This document shows positions 37,020 through 49,485 of a stretch of 64,000 bases of DNA, piece after piece; the first letter of the stretch is position 1, and each line of letters begins with the position of its first letter. This stretch comes from Orobanche coerulescens (Eukaryota > Streptophyta > Magnoliopsida > Lamiales > Orobanchaceae): assembly GCA_033398695.1 (NCBI GenBank), contig CM065814.1, forward strand, positions 103,046,501-103,110,500, in the 5' to 3' direction. Both the position numbers and the translations under genes were made by a program. The notes under the pieces were generated by a model. That model saw nothing but the letters and a program-made list of their open reading frames with translations, had not been told where the DNA came from and made no database searches.

Positions 37020-40000
37020 TGTCACTCCCCCAACATCGGGCAGGACGAGGGCACGACGATACATGTCGATCAATCAATAAGAGTGCAGTAAAGACATTGC
37101 GGAAGCTAGAATAACGATCAATAAAATTTCAACAACGATCTTAACCCGATGTTTTAAGATTCGTTGAAATAAAAGTTGGTAATGAAATTTCAAAGATCAG
37201 AACATTATAGCAGAACTTCTTTCCAAAATTTCAAAAGTACCAAATACGAAACATAACTAATCTATTACAAGGTGGAATTATACACAATTCTATGTCTCGA
37301 AGGTCTTCTACTCGGTCTCCTCAAAAGTCCCCTCGTCTTCGGCCGGATTCTTATCCTATTGTTTAAAATGGAAAACGGTGGGGTGAGACAAAGGGTCTCA
37401 GTGAGTGGGTGATCGTGTGCGAGTGTGGCTTACTTTTCTTTGAAAACATTTTGATTGATGCATGGTTTTATAAAGTATATGAAATTGGAATCGTTTGCAA
37501 GGTACATTATAATTTTTATGAACACAATAAACACTTACAGGTGCGATATTATAATCCTGTCCCCGTGGACGGATGTCAAGTCAAGCAGTTGGTCAATCAG
37601 TCAAGCTAGCTTCGAATCCTGCCGATATGGACTTTGGATTCTAGGCTCTCCTTATTACTCCTAGCAAGATAGGCCGTCGCCCCAAGATTTGGACTGTCGC
37701 CCCAAGTAGAGCCTTCGCTCTTTTCACACTTAGCGTGTGCTTCCTTATCCCTTATCTGGGCTCGGTATGTCCTTAGCTGTGGTTCAAAACCCAGATCACA
37801 CCATAATCGCGAATATACCCCAAGTCTATGACCCAGGTCCCTCGGAACACTCCGTTCCTCGGTTATGGGAATAGGAAACAATGGTAGCCTCGTTCATGAA
37901 CTGCAGCCTCGCTGCTCGATCCAAGACTTGGTCTAACCGTCCCTGACACGATTAGGGACTCTAGAGGTGGCTCATACAGTTCAAGAGGTGGCCCCGGATT
38001 TTAGGTTGGCTCTCTGGTTCGTATGGGATCAAGAGGTGGCCCCCGTCCGTCGACGTGGCACTTTGCCCCGGTAGAGTTAGAGGCGGACCCGTCCGTGGCA
38101 CTTTGTTTGTATAGCACTTAGTTCCCGGACAGTTACAGTCAGTAGTCAGACGCATGTCACGAGTATCAAGTATGTGTTCGGTTAGTCAAGTTAATAGCGT
38201 CTTTTTGACTAAGCACGAAATATGTATTATTTATAATTGTGGCCCGATTTGTTCGAAAGAAAAAAAATTCATAGTAAATCTGAGAAATAATCTGAATTAT
38301 CTTATTAACAGTCTGGGGAGTTTAGATCAGGTATTTATATAATATGAGCAGGTTCGACGATAACGAGAAATCTTTGGAATAGGTTGAATGGACGTTTTTG
38401 CCCTTGGGTTCGAGTTTTAGCATTTAGAGTAAGGATCGAATTCGGATGGTTGTGAAGATTTGTGAGAATGTCAAAAATATTCCCACGACTCCTGATTTAA
38501 GGAAATTTCGAAATTTTCAGTTTCGAGACTGAATTTTCCAGAATTTACGGTTTTGCCCCAAAACTTAGGAAATTTATTCCGGGGCTTATAATGTTATGAA
38601 ATTAGCCCGGATTTTGATGAAATTTTACGAGGTGACTCGTACTAGGTCTGGAATGATAGATTTGTGAAAAATTCCAGAAAAATTCGGACTTGGTCCAGAA
38701 TTCTAATTTTCTTGCGTTTTGACCCCAAAAGTGTTTCAAATTACAATTTTGGTTTATAAGTATAGATATCGAAGTCCGAAGTGTACGAAACTTTACGGAC
38801 AGCTTATATATGAAGAAATATATGTGGTACAGGATCCAGAATACGTATTTTTGTAAATTTTCAATTTAGTCTCCAAACTACCTAAAATTGCAATTTGTGC
38901 CCAATTTTCCGTTTACTCGATTAAATTCTCGTTTTCGGCCACAAGTACATTATCACATATTACAACTTAGTCATATGACACTAAGATTCCATATTTGAGA
39001 TAAAGTCACGAGAAAGTACAAGGTAGGTATAAAGATTACAATTTTTCACGAAATTGGAATCCGACTATCGAATCGGTTGTCAACTAAAATTGTCAAATCA
39101 AATTGCATGATGTTATAACCATAATATGAATATTCAAAACATGTATATACTCAGAATTTTCCAGATTTGTACATGTATCATAATTTCTCATAATATTCAT
39201 AAATAAAAATCAAGAAATACAAATATTTATATAGAAATATTAACAAAAACTTGTAGTATAATTTCAACATGCAAAATTTGACATGAAACTCAAGAATATA
39301 TTTAAAAATTTTCAGATCTCACATGCATCATCATAAACAAGAAATAATTGATTTTTTTTTTCAAAATTTTGAAGAATTTCCACTCACCTTAGTTGAATTC
39401 GTGTGGGATTCTTGGTCTCGGGTTTTGAAAGACGATTTCTCCTCCTATCCTCTATGGTTCGGCCGTATGAATCACCATCCAAGGTGGGTATTTTTGTTGT
39501 ATGTTAAGATTATTGTTAGTATAAAGGTTACCACTAAAGTTTTAGGAAAGAAAAGGGTTGAAAATGAGATTACCTTGAATTTCCTTCTCCTTTTTCCTTC
39601 CCCTTCTTCTTTCTCCTTTTCTTCTCAAATTTTCAGCCTTCTCTCTCTCTCTATTACTAAGTGCAGATTTTTGTTTGGTGTATGTGTGGAAGGAAGAGTG
39701 TGTTGATATATATTGTAAGTATTTAAAAGGGGTGGTCAAGGCTTGGGAAAATGGGGTGTAAATAGGTCCTTTGCATGGGAAACATGGCTAGTAAAAAAAT
39801 GTTGATCCCCTCCCTTGTCCCCCATTTAGCCGTCCCATATGTGTGTGTGTTTATATTTTTTTTTGTTTTGGTGTTTAATTGTTGTGTGTAAGTATATATA
39901 TATGCATATATATATATATATATATATATAGTTGGGCTTTGAAGTGAAATTCCAAGCCTTAGGAATTTTATTAAGTTGGACTTGAGCCTTTTAGTGTGTT

Positions 40001-40214
40001 CATATGTGTAGGTGTTGATACACATGGCCCATTAGGAATTTCATGTTCCTATTTCGAGTTTTAATTAATTCATTATCTCATTCATAAAATAATTTATGAA
40101 TAAATAAGTAAAATAAAATGAAACTGGATGTAGATTACAAACAATTGTTATTAGAGTACATCATGATTTAATAATTATACATGTAGTAAACTATCGAGTT
40201 TAGGGGGTTTTACA
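37020..40214 (-). mobile_element. solo Gypsy LTR in minus orientation
   Basis: On the + strand it starts TGTCACTCCC and ends GGTTTTACA, that is TGTAAAACC...GGGAGTGACA on the minus strand (3,195 bp). It is flanked by the perfect duplicate CGGAA (37015-37019 and 40215-40219), within Copia gag code. It has no internal region. It includes GC-rich direct repeats near 37960-38110 (AAGAGGTGGCCC) and an AT dinucleotide run at about 39906-39930. Short frames inside have no recognised domain. Confidence 0.88.
39906..39930. repeat. (AT)n microsatellite
   Basis: An uninterrupted run of TA dinucleotides inside the solo LTR, near a GTGTGT run at about 39840. Confidence 0.9.
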
Positions 40215-41112
40215 CGGAAACTATTGAACTTTTGGGTACGGATATTTATTTGCATAATGTCCGGGTTTCCTACAGTTTTTGCACAGGTTAGAATCACCAG
40301 AAGAGGGAGATTCAGTGCTTACCTTGTGAAACAGCTTGGGCCTGTAGGGAGTCTTTCCAGACTGTTTGACGAACTTTTTATGCATGAGAAGAGCTATTTC
40401 CTCTTGTGACAGGTTGTCATCATCACTGTCAGCAGTCTTGTGGGCAGACTTGGATATGCTGGGCATGCTGTGTCTTTTGCTAGATATAACGGCTAATACT
40501 GTAGTCTGAGCATGTGACTCTTCGGCCTTCTCTCTCCTGTCAATGTCATACTCAAAAGCTTTGAGGTCAGAGAAGAGGTTAAAAGTCGAAATGTCATTGA
40601 GATTACATGACACACGCATGGTTGTGGTCTTAATGTCCCATTAGGGCAGGGAGAGATCTAAAAATTTTCAAGTTATTCTCTTTTTGGGTATAAATTTTGC
40701 CCAACGTTTCAAGTTCACCGACTATGCCAGTGTATCTGAGGTCAAGTTCCTCAAGAGTTTCAGAAGATTTCATTTCAAATGATTCAAATTGCTGAGTGAG
40801 TTTTGAAATCTTGTTTTCTTTCGAGAGCTCAGTTCCCTCACAAATCATCTTGAGTTTTTCCCAGATTTCCTTGGATGTTTAACAGCTCTTTACCTTTGAG
40901 AATGTGCCTTTGTCAAGGGTGACAAGCAGCGCATTCTTGGCCACATTGTCGAGATTCGTACGCTAGCGCTCATCAATTGTCCACTGCTCACGCTCCTTCT
41001 CAAGCATCTCGGCATGAGGTTGGCCTTCAATCATTGCAGCAGGATTAACCTTCATGATCTTTATGAGTCCGTCTTGGATGAGAAAAATCATCTCCTCGTT
41101 CATGGCGGCAAG
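40215..41112 (-). pseudogene. gag: SIRE-like Copia gag, middle part with altered zinc knuckle
   Basis: The minus frames hold MNEEMIFLIQDGLIKIMKV, the capsid-type FESFEMKSSETLEELDLRY and LKIFRSLP, and a knuckle CKNCRKPGHYANKY in which the last Cys is Tyr (about 40270-40230). In-frame stops near 40960 and 40880 and a frame change near 40620 break the gene. The left end meets the solo LTR. The right end carries GCAAG (41108-41112), the target duplicate of the next insertion. Confidence 0.85.
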
Positions 41113-43099
41113 TGTTGGGATTCGGTGCCTAAATTGAAGGCCCAGTGGAAGCGGTAAAATGAAAATTAATTCGATCTGAATCCCTACGACGATCGATCGA
41201 GCTAAGTATATACGAATATATAAACGAAAACACAAGAGATGTAGAAACTTACCCTTGTAGTCCGTTGATTAAATGGATTCCTTCTCTAGAGCTATTCCCC
41301 AAGCTTTAGATTGCTTTCCCTATGATCCAATCCGCTCCAAGCTCTTGGATGATCCAACGCCGAAAATACCGCGTCTCTACTTGCCACGCGCCGGAGAAAC
41401 GAACGGAACGACGATCACCTTGCTATCCTCCAAGGATACGGCTAGAGCTAGGATGATAAAGCTTTCTATGTTATTATGACACTCTAAGTGTATAAATCAC
41501 AACTCTCAATCAATCTATTGATATTCTCCAAGAACAACCAAGAACCAAAATGAAGAAAAGGAAGAAGAAGACTTGAGAATTATTTCTCTCTATCTCTTGC
41601 TATTCAACCGTAGGAAATGAGTGGGTTATTTAAGAGATTAAAGTCTTCTTTTCCTTTATTCAACTCCCACCCACATGAAAACAACTCATCCACACATGAG
41701 ATTCCGTACAATGTCTTTGTCATCCATTATTAAATGGACACAAAAGACCAAGAGGGGAGTAGGTGGAAAGTGGGGGGGGGGGGCGCAATCTAGAAGGAGT
41801 CGGACGAATTCGGTTCATTTCGGACTCCTGAGAGTCCAAACAGATAAAGTCCAATTCCGTTCCGATATATTTATATCCATTAATTAATCTAATTAATTAA
41901 TCATATCAAATACATTACAACATAATTAATTTCTCCAAGAAATAATTATATTCATGAATTAAATTAATCACCCAGTAATTTATTTAATTCATTAGGCCGT
42001 AAATCAATTTATCCAATAAATCAATTTAGACATCCAATGTCCCAATTAATTAGATATCCAATATCTAATATTCATAATGAGAGAATAAGCTCGATTCATT
42101 CCGTAGTCAATCCTATTGCGCGACTCGGTAGGTCTGCCTCAATCAGCAATGGGAGGAACCAAAGAGTAGTAGCACCAACTAGCAAGCCTGGAGGCCTACA
42201 CTGTACCCCAACTGAGAACGAATGATTGGGATCATTCAAGAACCATTCTGTCGTGAATACCAGTATAAACCCTTCTTTCAAATGTCCCGATCAAGTTATA
42301 GGGTCACGGTCAGTCAAACCCTATCTGTACTTGACGCTATGCATGAGTTAATGCAAATCAAGATCATCGAGCTCTCGTGTATCCAATACAACTAGCTCCA
42401 ATACTTTGGCCAAAGACTTATGATCTCATCTGCCAGTAACTGCATAGGACATATAACCCGCTCACTAATAGGAGAAAGAAATATATATTGGTATTCGGTA
42501 GGACCTGTTACTTGCCCGTCAAGATGCACGTCGAGGTTGACCCCCGCCTTCCGGTTTACAGGGTCAAACTACTCTAATGAAAATCTTGACGTCACAAGCA
42601 CATCCCTACTAAATCCTTAAGTCGAAGGTTCACGAATACCTATCACAACCGTTCGATTCCGTCATTGACTGTCCCGGAGTGAAATCCGTGTGACGAATCG
42701 AGGGTGAGTCGGTTCGAGTATACTAATCTAATTAGCATACCTATAATGTGTGATCCCACTAACCATTAGTGTTCGACAGGCACTCTCCATGTCAAAGAAC
42801 ACGTTATACAAGTCTTCACATAAACTTAATGCCCAGTTAAGTTTCATCGACTTGCGAACGATTAAGTATTTGAGCTATAAACCTTTCCAGTGCCGACCCC
42901 CTTATCCAATAAGGAGTGGAACTTTTTCCTCTCAAATACACGGACTAGTTTCTATATGTATATTTACGAGTTAGGAATGCCAGTAACTACCAGTAAATAA
43001 AGAAACATCCATTGCCTTATATTAATGATTTACATAATTACAAGTACAACGCCCTCACTCAACAACCTTTGAGTGACATTCTAGGGCATACTCCTAACA
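41113..43099 (-). repeat. 3' LTR of the 10.4-kb Copia-type element
   Basis: + strand TGTTGGGATTC to ACTCCTAACA. It includes a long G run (41773 onward) and sequence similar to the array family in its right half (for example CCCGATCAAGTTATAGGGTCACGG). Read on the minus strand it starts TGTTAGGAGTATGCCC. Confidence 0.9.
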
Positions 43100-43126
43100 A
43101 TCTCCCACTTGCACTCAATGCCACAC

Positions 43127-44050
43127 ACTATAATCACTACGTACACAACTAAGTGACTATAACTAAACCTCCCACTGTATCGTTCACACAGATTGATACA
43201 AGGGCTGAAGCTGTTTGCCGTTCACATAAATTAGCTAGAGCTTGTTCTTGACTTGCTTCTTCACACACAGTTCCGAATGAGTAAGGCTTTCTTCAGTCCA
43301 CACAGGGATGATGGATTCTCAACGCTTAAGGGTAGAATACTTTCTGAACAGCAGCTGATCTTTGATACTCGATCGTTGTATGCTGTGCTGTTCTCGTTGA
43401 AGGCTATAGTATATTTCTTCAATGTTGAATACATTGTAGGCTCATGAAATATACTTTCTTTTGTAATCGCTTATAATGCTAGAGTGATCTTGTCAGAGCT
43501 TTCGCGATATCTATAGCATGTATTGAAAAGTGTTTGAGTCTTCAAGCTTCGGGGTACTTATAACCCTTGGAAATCAAACCATTATAAATGAAGCCGTTGC
43601 TGGTTGGTGAGATGTTGACGTCTAAGACTGGATTGGCGGCTAGCTGAATTTTAAATTAAAGCAGATCGCATTTAATGCTTGACATCCTTTCTGTCTTCGC
43701 ATTAAATGCTCTTCAGCGCGTTCAGACTTATCTCTCTCCAGCTGCATTAAATATTGTCCTATCATCAATAAATGTGGTCTTAAACCGTGAATACTTTATG
43801 AATAAACAAAGCGTATCTCACAACAGTTTAATCTAGTCCTGTCGGATATGTTTTACTTTTCCTAAGTAAAACATCTTACATTATTTATGTCGACTGCCTT
43901 ATCTTTGCATTGTAAACTTTGTAGAATATACTTGATAGATCTTCACTGTATGGACGTGCTGTATGTAGGATCCAGACAACTTCCATACTTAGCGATTTTT
44001 GACTTCTTTGTTGTATGGCAATTATCAAAACAGGATTGTTTATCCCAACA
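43127..44050 (-). repeat. partial SIRE-like LTR (duplicate of 51965-52896)
   Basis: It matches the right part of the LTR at 51675-52896 nearly base for base, ending TTTATCCCAACA. It starts abruptly at 43127 next to the Copia PPT region. One short segment near 43875-43905 differs strongly from the other copy. No gene. Confidence 0.85.
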
Positions 44051-45294
44051 ACATGTGTTTTTAAATCGATTCTTGTCGAATTGAAGTTAACTATGATGGA
44101 TATTACTATCGAGATAGTCATATTATTGATATGGAATGAAATATACTTCATTCAAGGTTGTTCTAGTGATTGTTGATTGTCAAACGATGTCGTTCGTTCA
44201 AGGGAGGACTATTATTCATCTTCTGCATTGAGGCAATTTATCTTACTTGATTATAATGATAGTCATTCTTGCGAATGGTGTGTATTTCGTGTACGTGTTA
44301 ATGCTTTATGAATTACCATTCATATTGAGGTACTGTTATTGATCATGTCGACCGTCTTGTTGTTTCATTGTGATCCCAAGTTCACTATATTTGATATTGT
44401 TGATCTAATTGATCGTTGTTTCACTTGTTGAGTCCCTTTGATACTTGTTGGATATGTTGGTTATTTGAGTTTCCTTGTCATATTGTATCGTGGTATTTCT
44501 AGAGTCATACCTGCGTGTCGATTGATTTTGTGTAGGATTTTTAGCCACGTACATACACTCGTATGTTGATGTTCCACATTGATTGTGCACACGTCATGAT
44601 TACTTCATGAGACTAATTAGGTACATTATCCCACATATATCCTGAGAATTTCGTATACAGGGTGGACAAGTGCATGTACATATTCTCGGGTCGGGTGTAC
44701 TGCGGTGTCAGTCTTTGAGCCATATTGTTGGTCGTTCTTATTTCATTGTGATTGAGTATGTCCAACGTGTTGCAATTGGTTGTTCATACGCCCAAGGGGT
44801 ATGTTCGACAGTCGGGTTTGTTTGATTGAAATCTAGTATATAAATTATATAACATCTTGAGATTTATTATCATGTGTATTTGACCCTATGGTTTTGGGCG
44901 AAATATGTGTTTGTATTTTTGGTCGAGGGAAGGCCAAGGCACAGGAAGAGCATTATGACGACGAAGGGTTTGAAGGATATTAGTTTGGGAGCCAAGTCTT
45001 CTTGTTTCTGGTTATGTTAAATTATGTACTTTATTATGTTGTATTTTACTTCTCTGTATCTTATATTGTTTTGAGTATTCTCCATCTTCATATGGATTAT
45101 ACTTGTATTTTAGATCTTGTGCATTATGGAAATTATAGTCAAGTATTATATAAACTCCTCGTCGGAGTGTTTGGTACTATAATGTGGTTCAGTATTGCAT
45201 TTGTATTACAGTTGATTAATGTAATTATATCATCTGGTGGGTCCCAGCATGGGGTCCGTGGCACTATAATAGCTAGCCTTTTTTGGTTGTTACA
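44051..45294 (+). repeat. 3' part of a Tekay-like Gypsy LTR, first copy
   Basis: It resembles the last 1.2 kb of the LTR at 15804-18549, including CATTCAAGGTTG, GAGGCAATTTATCTTACTTG, the GGTGGGTCCCAGCATGGGG-type segment and the end TGTTACA (45294). The start is missing because the SIRE-like LTR ends at 44050. The frame 45002-45394 is a chance product of AT-rich LTR. Confidence 0.8.
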
Positions 45295-45540
45295 AGATGT
45301 AACCTATCAACCAAGATTGGTATTTAATACTACTAGTAATGAGATTACTTATCTTTTTCAAGAACTAATAAGTGACAAGTCAAAACTTGCTTAAAGATTT
45401 TGTGACAAAGGATCTTTGAATCATTTTACTCAAAATGGGATGCAAATTTTGATTAATAAAATGTTAAATAATTTGGTTTTTAATTTTATCATTTGATAAA
45501 CGATTTACTTATTGCATTTTCCTTTTGATGTGCACAAATC

Positions 45541-46111
45541 ATGTCTCCTCAAAACACCAACATCATTATTATTGTCCAGCTAACCCATTTTAACTTACGA
45601 TCTATCCTAGAGAGGGAGAAACTTAATGGCTCAAATTTCCTCGATTGGTATAGAAATCTGAGAACAGTTCTCAGACAAAAGAGGAAAGAGCCAGTTCTTG
45701 GTATCCTTAACCATATTTCCAACTGGGAACCACAAATGCCCAAATGCAGGCTGGGAGGGAATAATATGTAGATGTCACTTGCCTAATGTTGGTGACCATG
45801 AATTTGAAGAAGTAGTTTTAGAATATGGATGTGTACAACACAATTCAGCAACTCAAGAACAATTTCAAGAGCATGCTCGAATTGCGAGGTTTGAGACCTC
45901 CAATGCAATTCTGGATTCTAGGCTCGAGAAACATAAGTCGGTTGGGCCTCACGTGTTGAAGATGATTAGATACTTTGACCATATGATGAAGCTCGATTTT
46001 TTCTATAGCCAAGAGTTGGATACTCACCATTCTTCATTCGTTGCATGATGGTTATGGCACATTTAAAATAGACTATTACCTGAATTGAATAAAAGTCATT
46101 GACTGAACTGG
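45541..46111 (+). pseudogene. gag: Copia gag N-terminal fragment, first copy
   Basis: It starts at 45541 with MSPQNTN. LNGSNFLDWYRNLRTVLRQK (45625-45690) is the classic Copia Gag opening. After a frame change near 45700 the gene continues with FQEHARIARFETSNAI, GPHVLKMIRYFDHMMKLDFFYSQEL and, after a stop, a segment ending at the LTR inserted at 46112. The 5' stretch 45295-45540 is its leader and holds no gene. The same fragment is at 54386-54956. Confidence 0.82.
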
Positions 46112-48040
46112 TGTTGGGATTCAGTAATTAAAATCGAGTTACGCAGCAAAAAAATAAAACCGGTCTAACCGGATAAAAATCGAACCCCTAAAAGGATCGA
46201 TCAAGCATCGTATATCGAATATATTAAAAACAAAAGGCAGGGATAAAAGAGTCATACCCTTGTAGTCCCTTTGATGAATTTTTTCTTGATAATGACGAGC
46301 TAGCTTTGATAGTTCCCGGCCACCAGAAGTCTCCGTCCCTTTTATGTACCACCAACGCTAAGACAAATCTAATTCATTTAAGCATGATGAATGATCAAAC
46401 CAAGAAGATGTCGGGTGTCTCATTGTTATCATGCATGGATATTGATCGGAAATATTTTATATCAATTTGTTCCCTAAAAACACTACTACGATTTTGTATA
46501 TAGAAATTTTCTCTCTTCTTTTCTTCTTCTTTCTTTCTCTCTAAGATGAACAAGAATGTCATAAAAAATTCTCTCTCTCTCTCTCTCTCTCTTCCTTAGT
46601 TCACTTCCTCCGAACAATGCATGTCCGTGGAGTTAATTTTTATCAACTTATTTAGATTAAAGATAAGATAGCAAAGATATTTGCTATGTCATTATTTTGT
46701 CTATATGTAAAAAACATGTTCCCACCACAACATGACAATGAGTGACGCTTTATGAAAGGAGAGAGCAAGAGGGCCCATCATGATTTGATGAGAAGAAACG
46801 AGCCGAGCCACTCAATTCGTGTACTGGATATTCGTGTCTAGTCCGTTAAGCATACTTCATTTTATCTCAAATATATTTATACTTAATTAATAATCAAATT
46901 AATTAATTTTATAAAATATAAAATTATAATTATATTTCTCCAAGAAATAAATATTTACGAATTAAATTAATCACCCAGTAATTAATTTCAATTCACAAGA
47001 CCCATCGATTTATCCAATAAATCAAATTAGATATCTAATATCCAATACTAATGAAGAGATCATAAATTCACATTTATCGGACAAATATCCTTATGTGTGA
47101 CTCCATAGGTCCATCTCAATCGCAATGGGAGGAACCGAGGATTGCGGGTAAGACTTAGTTAGTCTAGTGACTGCACCGCAACCCAAATGAGAACGAACGT
47201 GAATCATTCTAAAACCATTATGTCATGAATACCGTATACGTATACATTCTTCAATCATATGTCCTGGTCAAGTATTAGGGTCACAGTAATGTCAAACCCT
47301 ATTGTAACTTGACTCTATGTATGTGTTAATGCAAACAAAGATTATCGTGCTCTCGTGTATCAAATACAACTAGCTCTAAATGCTTTGGCCAAATACTTAC
47401 AATCTTATTTGCCATTAACCGCATAAGACATTTACCTGCTCACTTACAAGAGAAAGAATCCTATCTTGGTATTCAGTAGAGATTGCTACTTACCCACTAA
47501 GTTGCACTTGGAGGTTGATCCCTCCAACCAGCGGTTGGATTGAACTACTCTAATGACTAACATAATGTCACAAGCACATCTCCTTCTAAAACCTCAACTT
47601 AAAGTTTCACGTATACCTATCACAACCTTTCGGTTCAGTTATTGACAATTCCGAAGTAAAATCCATTTGAACGAATCAAGGTGAGTCGTGTTCGAGTATA
47701 CCTATAACATGTGCTCCTACGAACCCTTAGTGAATACTGACACTCTACACGTTATACAAGCCTTGTCTAAACTTAATGCCCAGATAAGTTTTATCAACTT
47801 GCGAATCGGTTAAGCATTCGAGACCTAAACACTTCCAGTGCCTATCTCCTTATCTCCATAAGGAGTATAATGTTTACTATAAAATGCAAAGACTCTAATT
47901 CTATATATCAAATCACAATGCTAGTGATACATAATAATATAGATATAATAAATGCCTCATTTAATTTAACATTCATAATTACAATACAATGCTCTCACTC
48001 TCTCATGCTCTGAGTGGCATTCTAGGGTATATTTTTAATT
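46112..48040 (-). repeat. Copia LTR (array family), first copy
   Basis: + strand TGTTGGGATTCAG to about 48040, followed by ATCTCCCACTTG, the minus-strand PPT. 1,929 bp. It interrupts Copia gag at 46111. It contains a CT run at about 46572-46595. It is the best full-length relative, in this window, of the 1.32-kb array units and retains the segment that those units lack. Confidence 0.87.
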
Positions 48041-49469
48041 ATCTCCCACTTGAACTCAATGTTACAAACAGGTTTCTAGTCCATTAATTTTCATAAAGTG
48101 GTGTCCAACACCAACCATCTAATGGATGATTCGATCTTCTTTTTCCCCTTGTTCACTCCCCTCAACCTATACGATTTCTATGGTTCGTGAACAAGTTAAG
48201 TTTATACCATCGACGCAAATCAGTTTCACAATTGAATCTTATCCGGCAACCTATCAGGTTTCTATGGATAAAATTTGCTCCAACTGAAGGCATCCAATGC
48301 GCTCCCGGTAATTTATTCGTCCTCCCCGAATGACTACCCCGATAACTCGAAAGCATAGCACATTCGGTTTGGATTTCAGTTTCCCGAAAGCTCGATGGAG
48401 GGAAGGAAAACCTTGAAACCTTATAAAGTTACTAATTTGTCGTGGGAGAATTTTCGAGATTAATGTTACACTTTGCACATTAATTCATTTAAGTGTGTTT
48501 GTTGCATTCATAAAATATGAACAACCATTCACAACCTAGTTGTACCAACATGTGGTTCATGGACCGTTCCTAGACAACAAAAACTCTGTAATCTAATTAC
48601 AAGTCTTCATCTTGAATCTTCGTCTTCTCAAAACGGATCTTCCTCCGGTCTTCGTCATTACATGTAAATTTTACATTGAAAATTGCATCCTAGATACAAA
48701 TATTTCTAGTAAAATAAATAGGCTCAAAACGGCCTTTACAACCCAATCGAATAAAACCGAACGATTCAAAACTAAGCCCATGAACCACATCCCCATTAAA
48801 AAGCATTCATCCAATAAATACTATATTAATGGAAAGCGTAGAGATACATTGATCCAATCAACAATACGAACCGATCCAATCGATTCACACAATCGGTAAT
48901 ATGAAAACGTTCAAAATAATTCGGTCGATCACAAGTATTCCAATAAATCAATTTTCCCTTATAAAAAGAAAAACCATAAATAATTTTAACATATTAAATC
49001 CAATTTAAAATGTGGGAAATCATTTTTGGGAATACACAAGAAAACAAGACCGAAACGGGTTCGAAAGGGGCTGGACCGCGCCCGAAAACACATCGGGCAA
49101 GTAGTAGGGCCGCCACACTCGTCCGCGGACCCTCGAGCCACGGCCGCCGCCATCCAAGAGTGCCATAAGGGCTGCAACAGCCCTGGGCCGCGGCCCCCTT
49201 CTTCCGGACCACTCCCCGACCGTCCAACGGCAATTCGGGGCTAATTTTTCGACCGGATATCCAATATCTATATTTTCCAACATTCATATCTTCAATATAA
49301 ATCATATTTCCCAGAAATTAAAGATTTATATTTAGGCATAAACTTACGAAAAATACAACTAGAACGAACGAACAACATATACCATGATTATGACTATAAA
49401 TGATTCCAAATCATTCACCATCTAATCAAGCATTCCAAATGCCAATATAGTATATACGATCGCAAGACC
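48041..49469 (-). other. non-coding Copia interior and leader
   Basis: It begins with a PPT-like stretch. After about 48072 there is no similarity to the second copy. AT-rich with a GC-rich island at about 49010-49250. The frames in it have no recognised domain and overlap on both strands, as chance frames do. Confidence 0.55.
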
Positions 49470-49485
49470 TACGCTCCGATACCAA
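49470..49485 (-). promoter_or_regulatory. primer binding site, tRNA-Met type
   Basis: The minus strand reads TTGGTATCGGAGCGT directly after the LTR end CCCAACA at 49486. Confidence 0.82.

Noticed and set aside
37606..37881. Minus frame MFPIPITEERSVPRDLG...
   Set aside because: It is inside the solo Gypsy LTR and no integrase, RT or host domain is seen.
45002..45394. 130-codon hydrophobic frame (MFLVMLNYVLYYV...)
   Set aside because: It is inside a Gypsy LTR remnant and crosses its end into a Copia leader. The second copy is shorter because of one change. The hydrophobic look comes from T-rich DNA.
49020..49305. Overlapping frames in the GC-rich island
   Set aside because: Several frames on both strands are open only because the block is GC-rich in AT-rich DNA; none has a known domain.
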